From Novosphingobium sp. (lineage in GTDB: Bacteria > Pseudomonadota > Alphaproteobacteria > Sphingomonadales > Sphingomonadaceae): a stretch of DNA of 14,953 nt. The position numbers and the translations under genes are program-made. The stretch spans positions 1-14,953 of the forward strand of contig JAJTFU010000058.1 in assembly GCA_021299075.1 (NCBI GenBank), in the 5' to 3' direction. The first letter of the stretch is position 1. Every line of letters starts with the position of its first letter. Positions 1 through 9,264 of the stretch are shown here, piece after piece. The notes below the pieces were generated by a model. That model made no database searches, was not told the DNA's origin, and saw only the letters and a program-made list of their open reading frames with translations.

Positions 1-141
1 CTGCTGGCGCTGATGCTGCCCTATGCGCTGGCCTTCATGGGGGCCGGCCTGCTGATGACAGTCGGCTGGGTTGCCCTGGATCTGCCGCTTGGGCCGGGAG
101 CGCAGGTTTTCTATAGTCCGCCGGTAGAGGTCCTCAAATGA
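1..141 (+). CDS. C-terminal end of an AbgT-family transporter (partial)
   Basis: Only the last 46 codons are in the window, read from base 1 in frame to a TGA at 139-141. The peptide is hydrophobic (MLPYALAFMGAGLLMTVGW) and then carries LDLPLGPGAQVFYSP. A final membrane helix followed by LPLGPGA-x-x-Y is, as I recall the family, typical of the C-terminus of AbgT/MtrF transporters. These inner-membrane proteins move p-aminobenzoyl-glutamate or, in some members, export sulfonamides. The substrate cannot be read from this fragment. The stop codon overlaps the ATG of the next gene (ATGA at 138-141), so the two are probably translationally coupled. The family call rests on a short C-terminal signature, so another multi-pass transporter remains possible. 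Confidence 0.6.
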   Translation: MLALMLPYALAFMGAGLLMTVGWVALDLPLGPGAQVFYSPPVEVLK

Positions 142-488
142 ACTGGTTCCTGATCAGCGTGCTGGCCATGGTGGCGACCGCGATCATTCATTCGCTGGCT
201 GGTGAGCGCCGGCTGGTCGGACCCGCTCTGGCCGGGCGCCAGGGCATCTTCGCCAACGCTCAGTCACGCAAGGTGCTGCGCGGGGCCTGGCACCTGACCA
301 GTGCCTTCATGCTGCTTACTGCCGCAGTGATGATCTGGCCCGATCCCGACTGGCAGCTCAAGGCGCTGGTGGCGGGGGTATGGCTGGTGATCGGCCTGGT
401 TTCGCTGATCTCGACACGTGGCAAGCATGTTGGCTGGCCGACGCTGACACTCTCGGGTATCGCCGGTCTGGCAGGAGCCTGGGCATGA
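138..488 (+). CDS. Small integral membrane protein, unknown function
   Basis: A 116-residue protein with about four hydrophobic segments, roughly residues 1-20, 50-67, 73-92 and 101-115. Short charged loops (GERR, RKVLRG, STRGKH) separate them. I do not recognise a named family. There is no catalytic motif, and a His (H18) in the first helix is the only notable polar residue there. Its ATG sits inside the stop of the AbgT-like gene (ATGA) and its own TGA (486-488) overlaps the ATG of the carboxylase gene (485-487). It therefore lies in the middle of a tightly coupled three-gene run. This arrangement and the high-GC codon pattern in frame support a real gene. A transporter accessory subunit would fit the neighbour, but that is a guess. 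Confidence 0.75.
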   Translation: MNWFLISVLAMVATAIIHSLAGERRLVGPALAGRQGIFANAQSRKVLRGAWHLTSAFMLLTAAVMIWPDPDWQLKALVAGVWLVIGLVSLISTRGKHVGWPTLTLSGIAGLAGAWA

Positions 489-2034
489 CCGCACCAACAC
501 TTTCGTCGAACCTCAACCCCGATGACCCGCAGGCCCAGGCCCGCGCGGCGCACAACCGCGCGCTGGCGGCGGAGCTGCGGGAGCGGGTGGCGCAGGCCGC
601 GCTGGGCGGGGACGAGAAGAGCCGTGAGCGGCACACCAGCCGCGGCAAGCTGCTGCCACGCGAGCGGGTTGAACGTCTGCTCGATCCGGGTTCGCCCTTG
701 CTCGAAATCGGGCAGCTCGCGGCAAACGGCGTCTATGGCGAGGACATTCCCGGCGCCGGCATCATCACCGCGATCGGGCGCGTTTCGGGCCGGATGTGCA
801 TGATCGTCGCCAACGATGCGACGGTGAAGGGCGGCACGTACTATCCGCTGACGGTCAAGAAGCACCTGCGCGCGCAGGAAATTGCCGAGGCCAATCACCT
901 CCCCTGCATCTACCTGGTCGACAGCGGCGGGGCCAACCTGCCGCACCAGGCCGAGGTCTTCCCCGATCGCGACCACTTCGGGCGGATATTCTTCAACCAG
1001 GCCAATATGAGCGCCCCTATGTGCCGGCCATGTCGGACGAGACCGTGATCGTGCGCGAGCAGGGCACGATCTTCCTGGCCGGACCACCCTTGGTCAAGGC
1101 CGCGACGGGCGAGGAGATCAGCGCCGAGGACCTGGGCGGGGGCGACCTGCACGCGCGCAAGAGCGGCGTGGTCGATCACCTGGCCGAGAATGACGAGCAT
1201 GCGCTGACCATCGTGCGCGACATCATTTCCCACCTGGGCCCGCGCCACGATGATGGCCTGCCGCTGAAGGAACCGCGCAGCCCCAAGTACGATGCCGAAG
1301 AGCTCTACGCGGTCGTGCCGGACGATGTCCGCGCGCCATACGATGTCCACGAAGTCATCGCCCGGCTGGTCGATGGCAGCGAGTTCCACGAGTTCAAGGC
1401 GCATTACGGCAGCACGCTGGTCTGCGGCTTTGCCCACATCTGGGGCATGCCGGTGGCGATCCTGGCCAACAATGGCGTGCTGTTTTCCGAAAGCGCCGTG
1501 AAGGGCGCGCACTTCATCGAGCTGGCCTGCCAGCGCAAGATCCCGCTGCTGTTCCTGCAGAACATCTCGGGCTTCATGGTCGGCGGCAAGTACGAGGCGG
1601 AAGGGATCGCCAAGCATGGCGCCAAGCTGGTCACGGCGGTGGCGACGGCAACCGTGCCCAAGCTGACCGTCTTGATCGGCGGCAGCTTTGGCGCGGGCAA
1701 TTACGGCATGTGCGGCCGCGCCTACAGCCCACGTTTCCTCTTCACCTGGCCCAATGCCCGCATCTCGGTGATGGGCGGCGAGCAGGCCGCATCGGTGCTG
1801 GCAACCGTCCACCGCGATGCTACCAAGTGGACGCCGGAAGAGGCCGAAGCCTTCAAGGCCCCCGTCCGCCAGAAGTACGAGGACGAGGGCAACCCTTATT
1901 ACGCCACGGCGCGGCTGTGGGATGACGGGGTGATCGACCCTGCGCAAACGCGCGACGTGCTGGGCCTGGCGCTCGCCGCCGCGCTTGAAGCCCCGATCCC
2001 GGATCGCCCGGCCTTTGGCGTGTTCCGGATGTAG
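485..2034 (+). pseudogene. liuB: Methylcrotonyl-CoA carboxylase beta (carboxyltransferase) subunit, frameshifted by a ~52-nt loss
   Basis: The intact family member transfers carboxyl from biotin to 3-methylcrotonyl-CoA in leucine breakdown, together with a biotinylated alpha subunit. The first frame (485 to about 1015) matches the N-half, with SRGKLLPRERVERLLDPGSP, VANDATVKGGTYYPLTVKKH and FGRIFFNQANMSA. The second frame (about 1015 to TAG at 2032-2034) resumes with YVPAMSDETVIV, EQGTIFLAGPPLVKAATGEE, the second oxyanion loop GGSFGAGNYGMCGRAYSPR, and the family C-terminus ending FGVFRM. Between them the usual K-G-I-x-Q-I-A-V-V-M-G-S-C-T-A-G-G stretch is absent. Restoring it gives about 533 residues, the normal family length. 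The lost piece contains the first Gly-rich oxyanion motif, so neither fragment should be active. The start at 485 overlaps the upstream stop. Acyl-CoA dehydrogenase, alpha subunit and other leucine-pathway genes are not in the window. Geranyl-CoA carboxylase is the main alternative. Confidence 0.88.
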
Positions 2035-2088
2035 GCCAAGCGGGTACAACCTCGGATCCTGATAATGGGTTCCTGTGGACTGACCTTA

Positions 2089-2115
2089 TGGACAGGTAGA
2101 CCGGGCGTCTATTTT
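2089..2115 (+). promoter_or_regulatory. Weak candidate sigma70-like promoter before the acyltransferase
   Basis: TGGACA (2089-2094) and TATTTT (2110-2115) are separated by 15 nt, which is short of the optimal 17. Transcription would start near 2122, upstream of the preferred ATG at 2134 but downstream of an alternative ATG at 2065. The rest of the 2035-2133 gap shows nothing else I can name. Confidence 0.25.
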
Positions 2116-2133
2116 GGGCAGAACGTGTGCACA

Positions 2134-2787
2134 ATGACCGATCGTCGACCAACGCTGCTCTCGCGGATCACCCAGGCGGTGGTGCTCTGGCTCTATCGCT
2201 GGAAGGGCTGGACCATCACCGGTGAGCGGCCCACCGCACGCAAGTTCGTGATCACCGGCGCGCCGCATACCACCAACTGGGATTTCATCTTCTTTGTCGG
2301 CACGATCCACAAGCTGGGGCTGAAGCCCAGCTTTGTCGGCAAGCTCAGCCTGTTCCGGGGGCCATTAAAGCGCTTCATGTATGACATGGGCGGCCTGCCG
2401 GTTGACCGGTCAAAGCGGAACAACAATTACGTTGAGGAAACCGCCGCGCACTTCGATCGGGCCGAGGATCTGGCGCTGGTCGTCGCTCCGGAAGGGACGC
2501 GCGGCAGCGACGGGACCTGGCGCTCTGGCTTCTACCATATCGCGCTGAAGGCCGGGGTGCCGATCGTGCCGGCCTGGGTCAACCATGCGACGATGAAGGG
2601 CGGGATCGGCCCGGCGATCATGCCGACGGGTGACTATGCGGCTGACCTGGCCAAGATCGCCGCCTTCTATCGTTCGGTCATGCCCGATTGCCTGCGGTTC
2701 GAGCGGCTTGCCGCCTCGGCCGCGGCGCTCAAGGAAGCGGCGACAGAAAGTCTGCCGGGAGGTCTGAAGGGGAAAGCCCATGGGTGA
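2134..2787 (+). CDS. Lysophospholipid (1-acylglycerol-3-phosphate-like) acyltransferase
   Basis: A 217-residue PlsC-type acyltransferase, expected at the inner membrane, that moves an acyl group onto a lysophospholipid or similar acceptor. The four family blocks are visible: HTTNWD (H45-x4-D50, catalytic), GGLPVDRS (86-93, acceptor binding), APEGTRG (118-124) and VPIVPAWV (142-149). A hydrophobic N-terminal stretch, AVVLWLYRW (15-23), could anchor it. I chose ATG 2134 (MTDRRP) over ATG 2065. The 23-residue extension from 2065 has no family resemblance, and the only promoter-like elements lie inside it. No strong Shine-Dalgarno precedes either. The stop overlaps the next gene by 8 nt, so the two are probably cotranscribed. 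It resembles the small hemolysin-type acyltransferases more than classical PlsC, so the acceptor is uncertain. Confidence 0.85.
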   Translation: MTDRRPTLLSRITQAVVLWLYRWKGWTITGERPTARKFVITGAPHTTNWDFIFFVGTIHKLGLKPSFVGKLSLFRGPLKRFMYDMGGLPVDRSKRNNNYVEETAAHFDRAEDLALVVAPEGTRGSDGTWRSGFYHIALKAGVPIVPAWVNHATMKGGIGPAIMPTGDYAADLAKIAAFYRSVMPDCLRFERLAASAAALKEAATESLPGGLKGKAHG

Positions 2788-3573
2788 AGCCATGCTGATC
2801 AATGCCGTGATTGCCGCAGTGCTGTTGCTGGCAGCCTGGCAAGTTGCCGTACGGATCAAGGACGTTTCCTTTATCGATGCGATCTGGGGCGGCGGGATGG
2901 CGGTGCTGGCCGTGGCCAGCTGGCTGCAACTGGGCGAACCCGGGCAGCGCGCGCACCTGATGGCGGCCATGGCGGCGCTGTGGGGGCTGCGGCTTTTCTG
3001 GCACCTCTACACGCGCTGGCGCGGCCACGGTGAAGACGTGCGCTATGCCCGGATGCTGGACAAGGCCAAGGAGCAGGGCCGTTTTGCCCAGGCCGCGCTG
3101 ACCAAGGTGTTCGGCCCCCAGGCCTTCCTGCTCTACCTGACCTGTCTGCCCGCCAGCTCGGTGTGCTGGCCAGCGGCGCGCCGGCTCCGCTTGGGCCGCT
3201 GGCTCTGGCTGGTGCGGCGTTGTGGCTGCTCGGCATGGTGTTCGAAGTGGTTGGCGATGCGCAGCTGACGGCCTTCCGCAACGATCCGGCGAGCAAGGGC
3301 AAGGTGCTCGACACCGGCCTGTGGCGCTATACCCGCCACCCCAACTATTTCGGCGATACCTGCGTCTGGTGGGGGATTTGGCTGGCTGCCGCCGATGCCG
3401 GACTGTGGGTTGCGCTGATCAGCCTGCCGGGGCCGTTGTTCCTGACTTTCACCCTGACCAAGTGGTCGGGCAAGCCGCTGCTGGAAAAGGGCCTCAACAA
3501 GACCCGCCCCGGCTATGCCGAATATGTCAAGCGCACGTCAGGTTTCATTCCCTGGCCGCCCAAGCAGGGCTGA
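2780..3573 (+). pseudogene. DUF1295 / steroid 5-alpha-reductase-like membrane protein, 1-nt frameshift
   Basis: A multi-pass membrane protein of the DUF1295 family, which is related to steroid 5-alpha reductases and isoprenylcysteine methyltransferases; bacterial substrates are mostly unknown. The first frame (2780 to about 3150) carries KDVSFIDAIWGGG and several helices. The second frame (about 3155 to TGA 3571-3573) resumes with LGVLASGAPAP and contains the hallmark LWRYTRHPNYFGDTCVWWG cofactor/active-site region, ending FIPWPPKQG. Adding one C in CTGCCCGCCAGCTC at 3146-3159 fuses the frames into about 264 residues, a normal family length. One base is therefore missing in a short C run. This may be a sequencing error rather than a dead gene. 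AAGGGGA about 6 nt before ATG 2780 supports the start, which overlaps the acyltransferase stop. Confidence 0.85.
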
Positions 3574-3574
3574 G

Positions 3575-3589
3575 CCCGCCTAGCGCGGG
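3575..3589. terminator. Short hairpin between convergent genes
   Basis: CCCGC (3575-3579) pairs with GCGGG (3585-3589) around a 5-nt loop, in the 6-nt gap between two convergent stop codons and overlapping the nucleotidase stop. There is no T tract, so a role in termination is only suggested by position. Confidence 0.25.
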
Positions 3590-5334
3590 GTCACGTCGCG
3601 CGCGCGCTCTTCCTGCGGCACGGCGCGCGGCGGGATGGCCTGAAGCCAGGCTTCCAGCGCTGCGATATCGGGCATGCCAATAACCTTGTCCCGGCCCTTG
3701 AGCAGGGTGGAGTAGGTGTCGCCACCGCTGGCCAGGAAGTCGCTTGTCGCAACGCGGTAAGAGGCCCGGGGATCGATCGGCTGCCCCAGCAAGGTCATCG
3801 CGACGATCCGGCTCCCGACCGGGCGTGACAGGTCATAGTCATAGGCGAAGCCCTGCGAGGGGCTAAGGACCTGGTTGGGCCCAATCCCGTCAAAGTTCTG
3901 TTCCAGCAGTTCGCGCAGCTCCGCACCGGTCAGCGTCTGGGTCACCAGGACATTGCCGAACGGCTGGACGCGGTAGAGATCGCCAAAGGTGACCTGCCCG
4001 TTCTCGTCCGGCCCGATCCGCCACGGGGCGCGAATGCCGAAGGGGTTCATGAAGGCGATCTGCGCACCGGCACCGGCGGTGGCCGCCAATTGCGCATCGG
4101 CGATCAGGTAGCCCAGCGTCCCGCCCTTGCTGTCGGTATCTCCGCCCCGCGTTGCCTCGCCAGCAATCCGGCCGGCCGGGCGCAGCGTGAACTGCTTGGC
4201 CGCTTCGGCATAGGTGCCGACATAGGCGGCGATATCGGGCCGGGCGGCGAAGCGCGGAAAGGCAGGGTTGTTGGCGGCGATGCGGCCGGGTGCCGGTGCA
4301 TAGGCCTCGCTCTGCACGACCACGTTGCGGGCCGAGCGGTTGGCCACGCGACCTTTCGCCGGATCGATCTCCAGCGCAATTTCCGTCACCAGCATGCCGA
4401 ACTTGCCAGCGCTGGTCAGCAGGATCGGCCGGGCGGAGTCCTTGCCCGGCCACTCGCAGATATAGTCCCAATGGGTGTGGCCCGAGACGACGACATCGAC
4501 GCCGCCTTCCAGCCGGTCAAGAATGCCGCTCAGATCGCCGCTGGCCGCCTCGCAGCCCTGCGGGTTGGGGATGCCCTGGGTTCGCACCCCTTCGTGGATC
4601 ACCACCACGATCGCGTCGGCCCCGGCGGCGCGCAGCCGCGGCACGGCAGCGTTGATCGTTTCAGCCTCGTCCGCGAACCGCAGGCCCTTGATTCCGTCCG
4701 GCGAGACCAGCGCGTTTGTCCCTTCCAGCGTCAGCCCGATCAGGCCGATATCGACCTTGTTACGCCCCCTGCCGAAACTGCGGATCGCCGTGCCGGGGAA
4801 CAGCGTGGAGCCATCGGTCTTGACCGTGTTCGCCGTCAGGAACTTGAACTTCGCGCCCTTGAACGGTTCGACCTGGCAGGGCTTCCTTGCGGTGTGCTGG
4901 GCGCATCCGCCGCCCTGCATGCGCAGCAGTTCATCCTGCCCGCGATCGAACTCGTGATTGCCGGCGGCGTTGAAGTCCAGCCCGATGCGGTTCATCACCT
5001 CGATTGTCGGCTCGTCCAGGAACAGCGCCGAGGAGAGCTGTGAGGCGCCGATCAGGTCCCCGGCGCTGACCACCAGATGGTTCGGGTGCTGCGCCTTCAG
5101 GCTGTCAATCGCGCTGGCCAGGTAGGCCGCGCCGCCAGCCGGAACCGGCATGGCCTCACCCTTGCCGTCGGGCACGAAGACCGATTGGCGCGGCATTTCC
5201 AGCGCGCCATGGAAATCGTTGATCGCCAGCAGCCCGACCTTGACTGTCGGGGCCGGAGCGCCTGCCCCCTGCGGCGTGGCACAGGCCGCGATCAGGGGCA
5301 GGAGGGTGAGCGACATAAAGCGAAGATTCGACAT
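3580..5334 (-). CDS. Lipoprotein 5'-nucleotidase / UshA-type metallophosphatase
   Basis: A 584-residue exported enzyme expected to hydrolyse nucleotides or nucleotide sugars outside the cytoplasm. The N-terminus is a lipoprotein signal with lipobox L-I-A-A-C18, so it is probably anchored to a periplasmic membrane face. The N-terminal metallophosphatase domain has all ligand motifs: NDFHG (D40, H42), AGDLIGAS (D93), GNHEFDRG (N126, H127), IHEG (H247) and SGHTH (H286, H288). The C-terminal substrate domain shows NPFGIRAPW (430-438), YRVQPFGNVLV (454-464) and SDFLASGGDTYSTL (531-544). Paired cysteines (144/153, 261/293) could form disulfides. It is complete and shows no lesions. AGGA lies about 8 nt before the ATG. 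It diverges from the TetR gene, which may regulate it. A weak -10-like CATAAT lies on the minus strand at 5383-5378. Confidence 0.93.
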   Translation of the reverse strand: MSNLRFMSLTLLPLIAACATPQGAGAPAPTVKVGLLAINDFHGALEMPRQSVFVPDGKGEAMPVPAGGAAYLASAIDSLKAQHPNHLVVSAGDLIGASQLSSALFLDEPTIEVMNRIGLDFNAAGNHEFDRGQDELLRMQGGGCAQHTARKPCQVEPFKGAKFKFLTANTVKTDGSTLFPGTAIRSFGRGRNKVDIGLIGLTLEGTNALVSPDGIKGLRFADEAETINAAVPRLRAAGADAIVVVIHEGVRTQGIPNPQGCEAASGDLSGILDRLEGGVDVVVSGHTHWDYICEWPGKDSARPILLTSAGKFGMLVTEIALEIDPAKGRVANRSARNVVVQSEAYAPAPGRIAANNPAFPRFAARPDIAAYVGTYAEAAKQFTLRPAGRIAGEATRGGDTDSKGGTLGYLIADAQLAATAGAGAQIAFMNPFGIRAPWRIGPDENGQVTFGDLYRVQPFGNVLVTQTLTGAELRELLEQNFDGIGPNQVLSPSQGFAYDYDLSRPVGSRIVAMTLLGQPIDPRASYRVATSDFLASGGDTYSTLLKGRDKVIGMPDIAALEAWLQAIPPRAVPQEERARDVTPR

Positions 5335-5399
5335 GGGCCTGTCCTAGCCGATGCAGCGATGACAACAAGCCGTCCGTATTATGCAATTAAGACAGTTTC

Positions 5400-5428
5400 T
5401 TGAAAGATTGCCGCCACCTTTCTATATT
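5400..5428 (+). promoter_or_regulatory. Sigma70-like promoter of the tetR gene
   Basis: TTGAAA (5400-5405) and TATATT (5423-5428) are separated by exactly 17 nt, a near-consensus housekeeping arrangement. Predicted initiation near 5435 leaves a leader of about 25 nt to the ATG at 5460. A small inverted repeat TTTC-TT-GAAA (5396-5405) overlaps the -35 box and could be part of an autoregulatory operator, but its arms are too short to be convincing. Confidence 0.6.
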
Positions 5429-5459
5429 GCGAGTCATAACCCTTGGGGAGAATAGCGCG

Positions 5460-6095
5460 ATGGCGCGGCCGCAGACGGACCTTGAAGCCGGACGGGAACA
5501 CTTGCTCGATATCGCGACCGCGATGATCGAAGAGCGCGGCAATGCGGCGCTGACCATGACCGAACTGGCTGCGCTGGCCGGGATGTCGCCGGCCAACCTC
5601 TATCGCTACTTCGAGAACAAGGACGCCGTGATCGAGGCCATCGCCGGACGCTGGTTTGCCCCCAAGGTGGCGATTATGGAGGAAGTGGTCGCCAGCGACC
5701 TGCCGCCGCGCCGCAAGATGTACGAATTCTACGCCCGCCGCTTCGCGCTGGTCCGTGCAATGTGGGAACGCGATCCGGTCGTCTTCCAGACCTATTGCGA
5801 TGTCGGCGAAGAGCACTTCGAAGTGGTGCGCAGCTACGTCGATCTCGGCGATCATCACCTGGGTGAGATTGTGGCCGAGGCCATGGCTGACGGCCACTTT
5901 GCCGGGCTGGAGATCGATGAGACAATCAGCCTGATTAACCAGATGGTCGCGCCCTATGTGAACATCGGCCTGATGGCGATGGTCATGCCCAAGCTGTCCG
6001 AGGACAAGCTGGCCCGGATTATCGATGCCCTGTTCGATGGACTTTCGGCGGTGGATCGCGGCGCCCGGGCCGTAACTGGGCTGCGCGCGGCGTAA
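5460..6095 (+). CDS. TetR-family transcriptional regulator
   Basis: A 211-residue one-component repressor-type regulator. The N-terminal helix-turn-helix is clear: LTMTELAALAGMSPANLYRY at 31-50, followed by FENKDAVIEAI. The all-helical C-terminal ligand domain is of unknown specificity. I chose ATG 5460 because GGGGAG ends 9 nt upstream and the promoter boxes at 5400-5428 lie inside the longer reading frame that begins at 5400. It diverges from the 5'-nucleotidase across about 125 nt, so the usual arrangement would be control of itself and that neighbour. The downstream thioesterase on the same strand is a second possible target. There is no sign of damage. Confidence 0.9.
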   Translation: MARPQTDLEAGREHLLDIATAMIEERGNAALTMTELAALAGMSPANLYRYFENKDAVIEAIAGRWFAPKVAIMEEVVASDLPPRRKMYEFYARRFALVRAMWERDPVVFQTYCDVGEEHFEVVRSYVDLGDHHLGEIVAEAMADGHFAGLEIDETISLINQMVAPYVNIGLMAMVMPKLSEDKLARIIDALFDGLSAVDRGARAVTGLRAA

Positions 6096-6100
6096 CGGCC

Positions 6101-6118
6101 CGGATTTCCGATAATCCG
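6101..6118 (+). terminator. Possible hairpin after tetR
   Basis: CGGATT (6101-6106) pairs perfectly with AATCCG (6113-6118) around a 6-nt loop, six bases after the tetR stop. There is no T run, so it is at best a weak or attenuating terminator. Confidence 0.25.
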
Positions 6119-6167
6119 CCACTCGGCCTACTGGTCAAGCCCGGCCGGATCGTTTACTTACAATGGT

Positions 6168-6578
6168 GTGAGCAACACCTTTACCCACGACTACGCGATT
6201 GCGGTCGAGCCCCAGGACATCGATTTCATGGGGCACGTCAACAATGCCCGCTACCTCAACTGGGTGCAGGAGGCCGTGCTCGATCACTGGCGCTCCTTTG
6301 CCCCGCCGCACGCCGTGGCCGCGCACCTGTGGGTGGCGCTGAAGCACGAGATTACCTATCGCCGCCCGACCTTGCTGGGCGATGAAGTGATCGCCACCGT
6401 GCTGCTCGAAAAAGTCCAGGGCGCCCGCGCCTTCTACGAAACCGTGATCCGCCGCGGCGAGGAAGTACTGGCCGAGGTCAAATCGAGCTGGTGCTGCATC
6501 GACGCCGAAACGCTCCGCCCCGCGCGACTGGCACGGGACGTTATTGCGCGGTTTTTCCCGTTGACTGAAGCCAGCTAG
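6168..6578 (+). CDS. Acyl-CoA thioesterase, hotdog fold (4HBT-like)
   Basis: A 136-residue single hotdog-domain protein likely to hydrolyse acyl-CoA or related thioesters in the cytoplasm. The family signature is QDIDFMGHVNNARYLNWVQE (16-35). D19 corresponds to the catalytic Asp of YbgC/4HBT enzymes and H23/N25 to the following turn. The central strand region LKHEITYRRPTLLGDEVIA is also typical. Length is normal. The start is GTG at 6168. No in-frame ATG or clear Shine-Dalgarno precedes it, and TTACAAT-like bases lie just upstream, so a near-leaderless transcript is possible. The gene ends 6 nt from the gyrB stop on the opposite strand. The natural substrate cannot be deduced. Confidence 0.85.
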   Translation: MSNTFTHDYAIAVEPQDIDFMGHVNNARYLNWVQEAVLDHWRSFAPPHAVAAHLWVALKHEITYRRPTLLGDEVIATVLLEKVQGARAFYETVIRRGEEVLAEVKSSWCCIDAETLRPARLARDVIARFFPLTEAS

Positions 6579-6584
6579 GCCGGA

Positions 6585-9113
<2,529 letters not shown>

Positions 9114-9264
9114 AGCGAGCATATAGGGATTGCGCGCCGCCAAAGAAAGCTTTCCCGCCCCCTTCCATCCACAGCCTATTGGTGCTTCATTCCGCCCGGT
9201 CGGCATGATTTTGGACGTTCGGATGGGGCCTTGTCCGCTGCCGGAACGGTGAAGGGAATAATCC

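Noticed and set aside
910..2049. 379-codon minus-strand frame over the carboxylase gene
   Set aside because: Antisense shadow. The plus-strand frames carry unmistakable carboxyltransferase motifs.
4090..5043. 317-codon plus-strand frame over the 5'-nucleotidase
   Set aside because: Antisense shadow of a complete, motif-rich gene; the product is Arg/Gly-rich and featureless.
9145..9154. GAAAGCTTTC perfect 10-bp palindrome between gyrB and the first M20 gene
   Set aside because: Short palindromes of this length occur by chance. No flanking symmetry or second copy was found, and no promoter could be placed relative to it.
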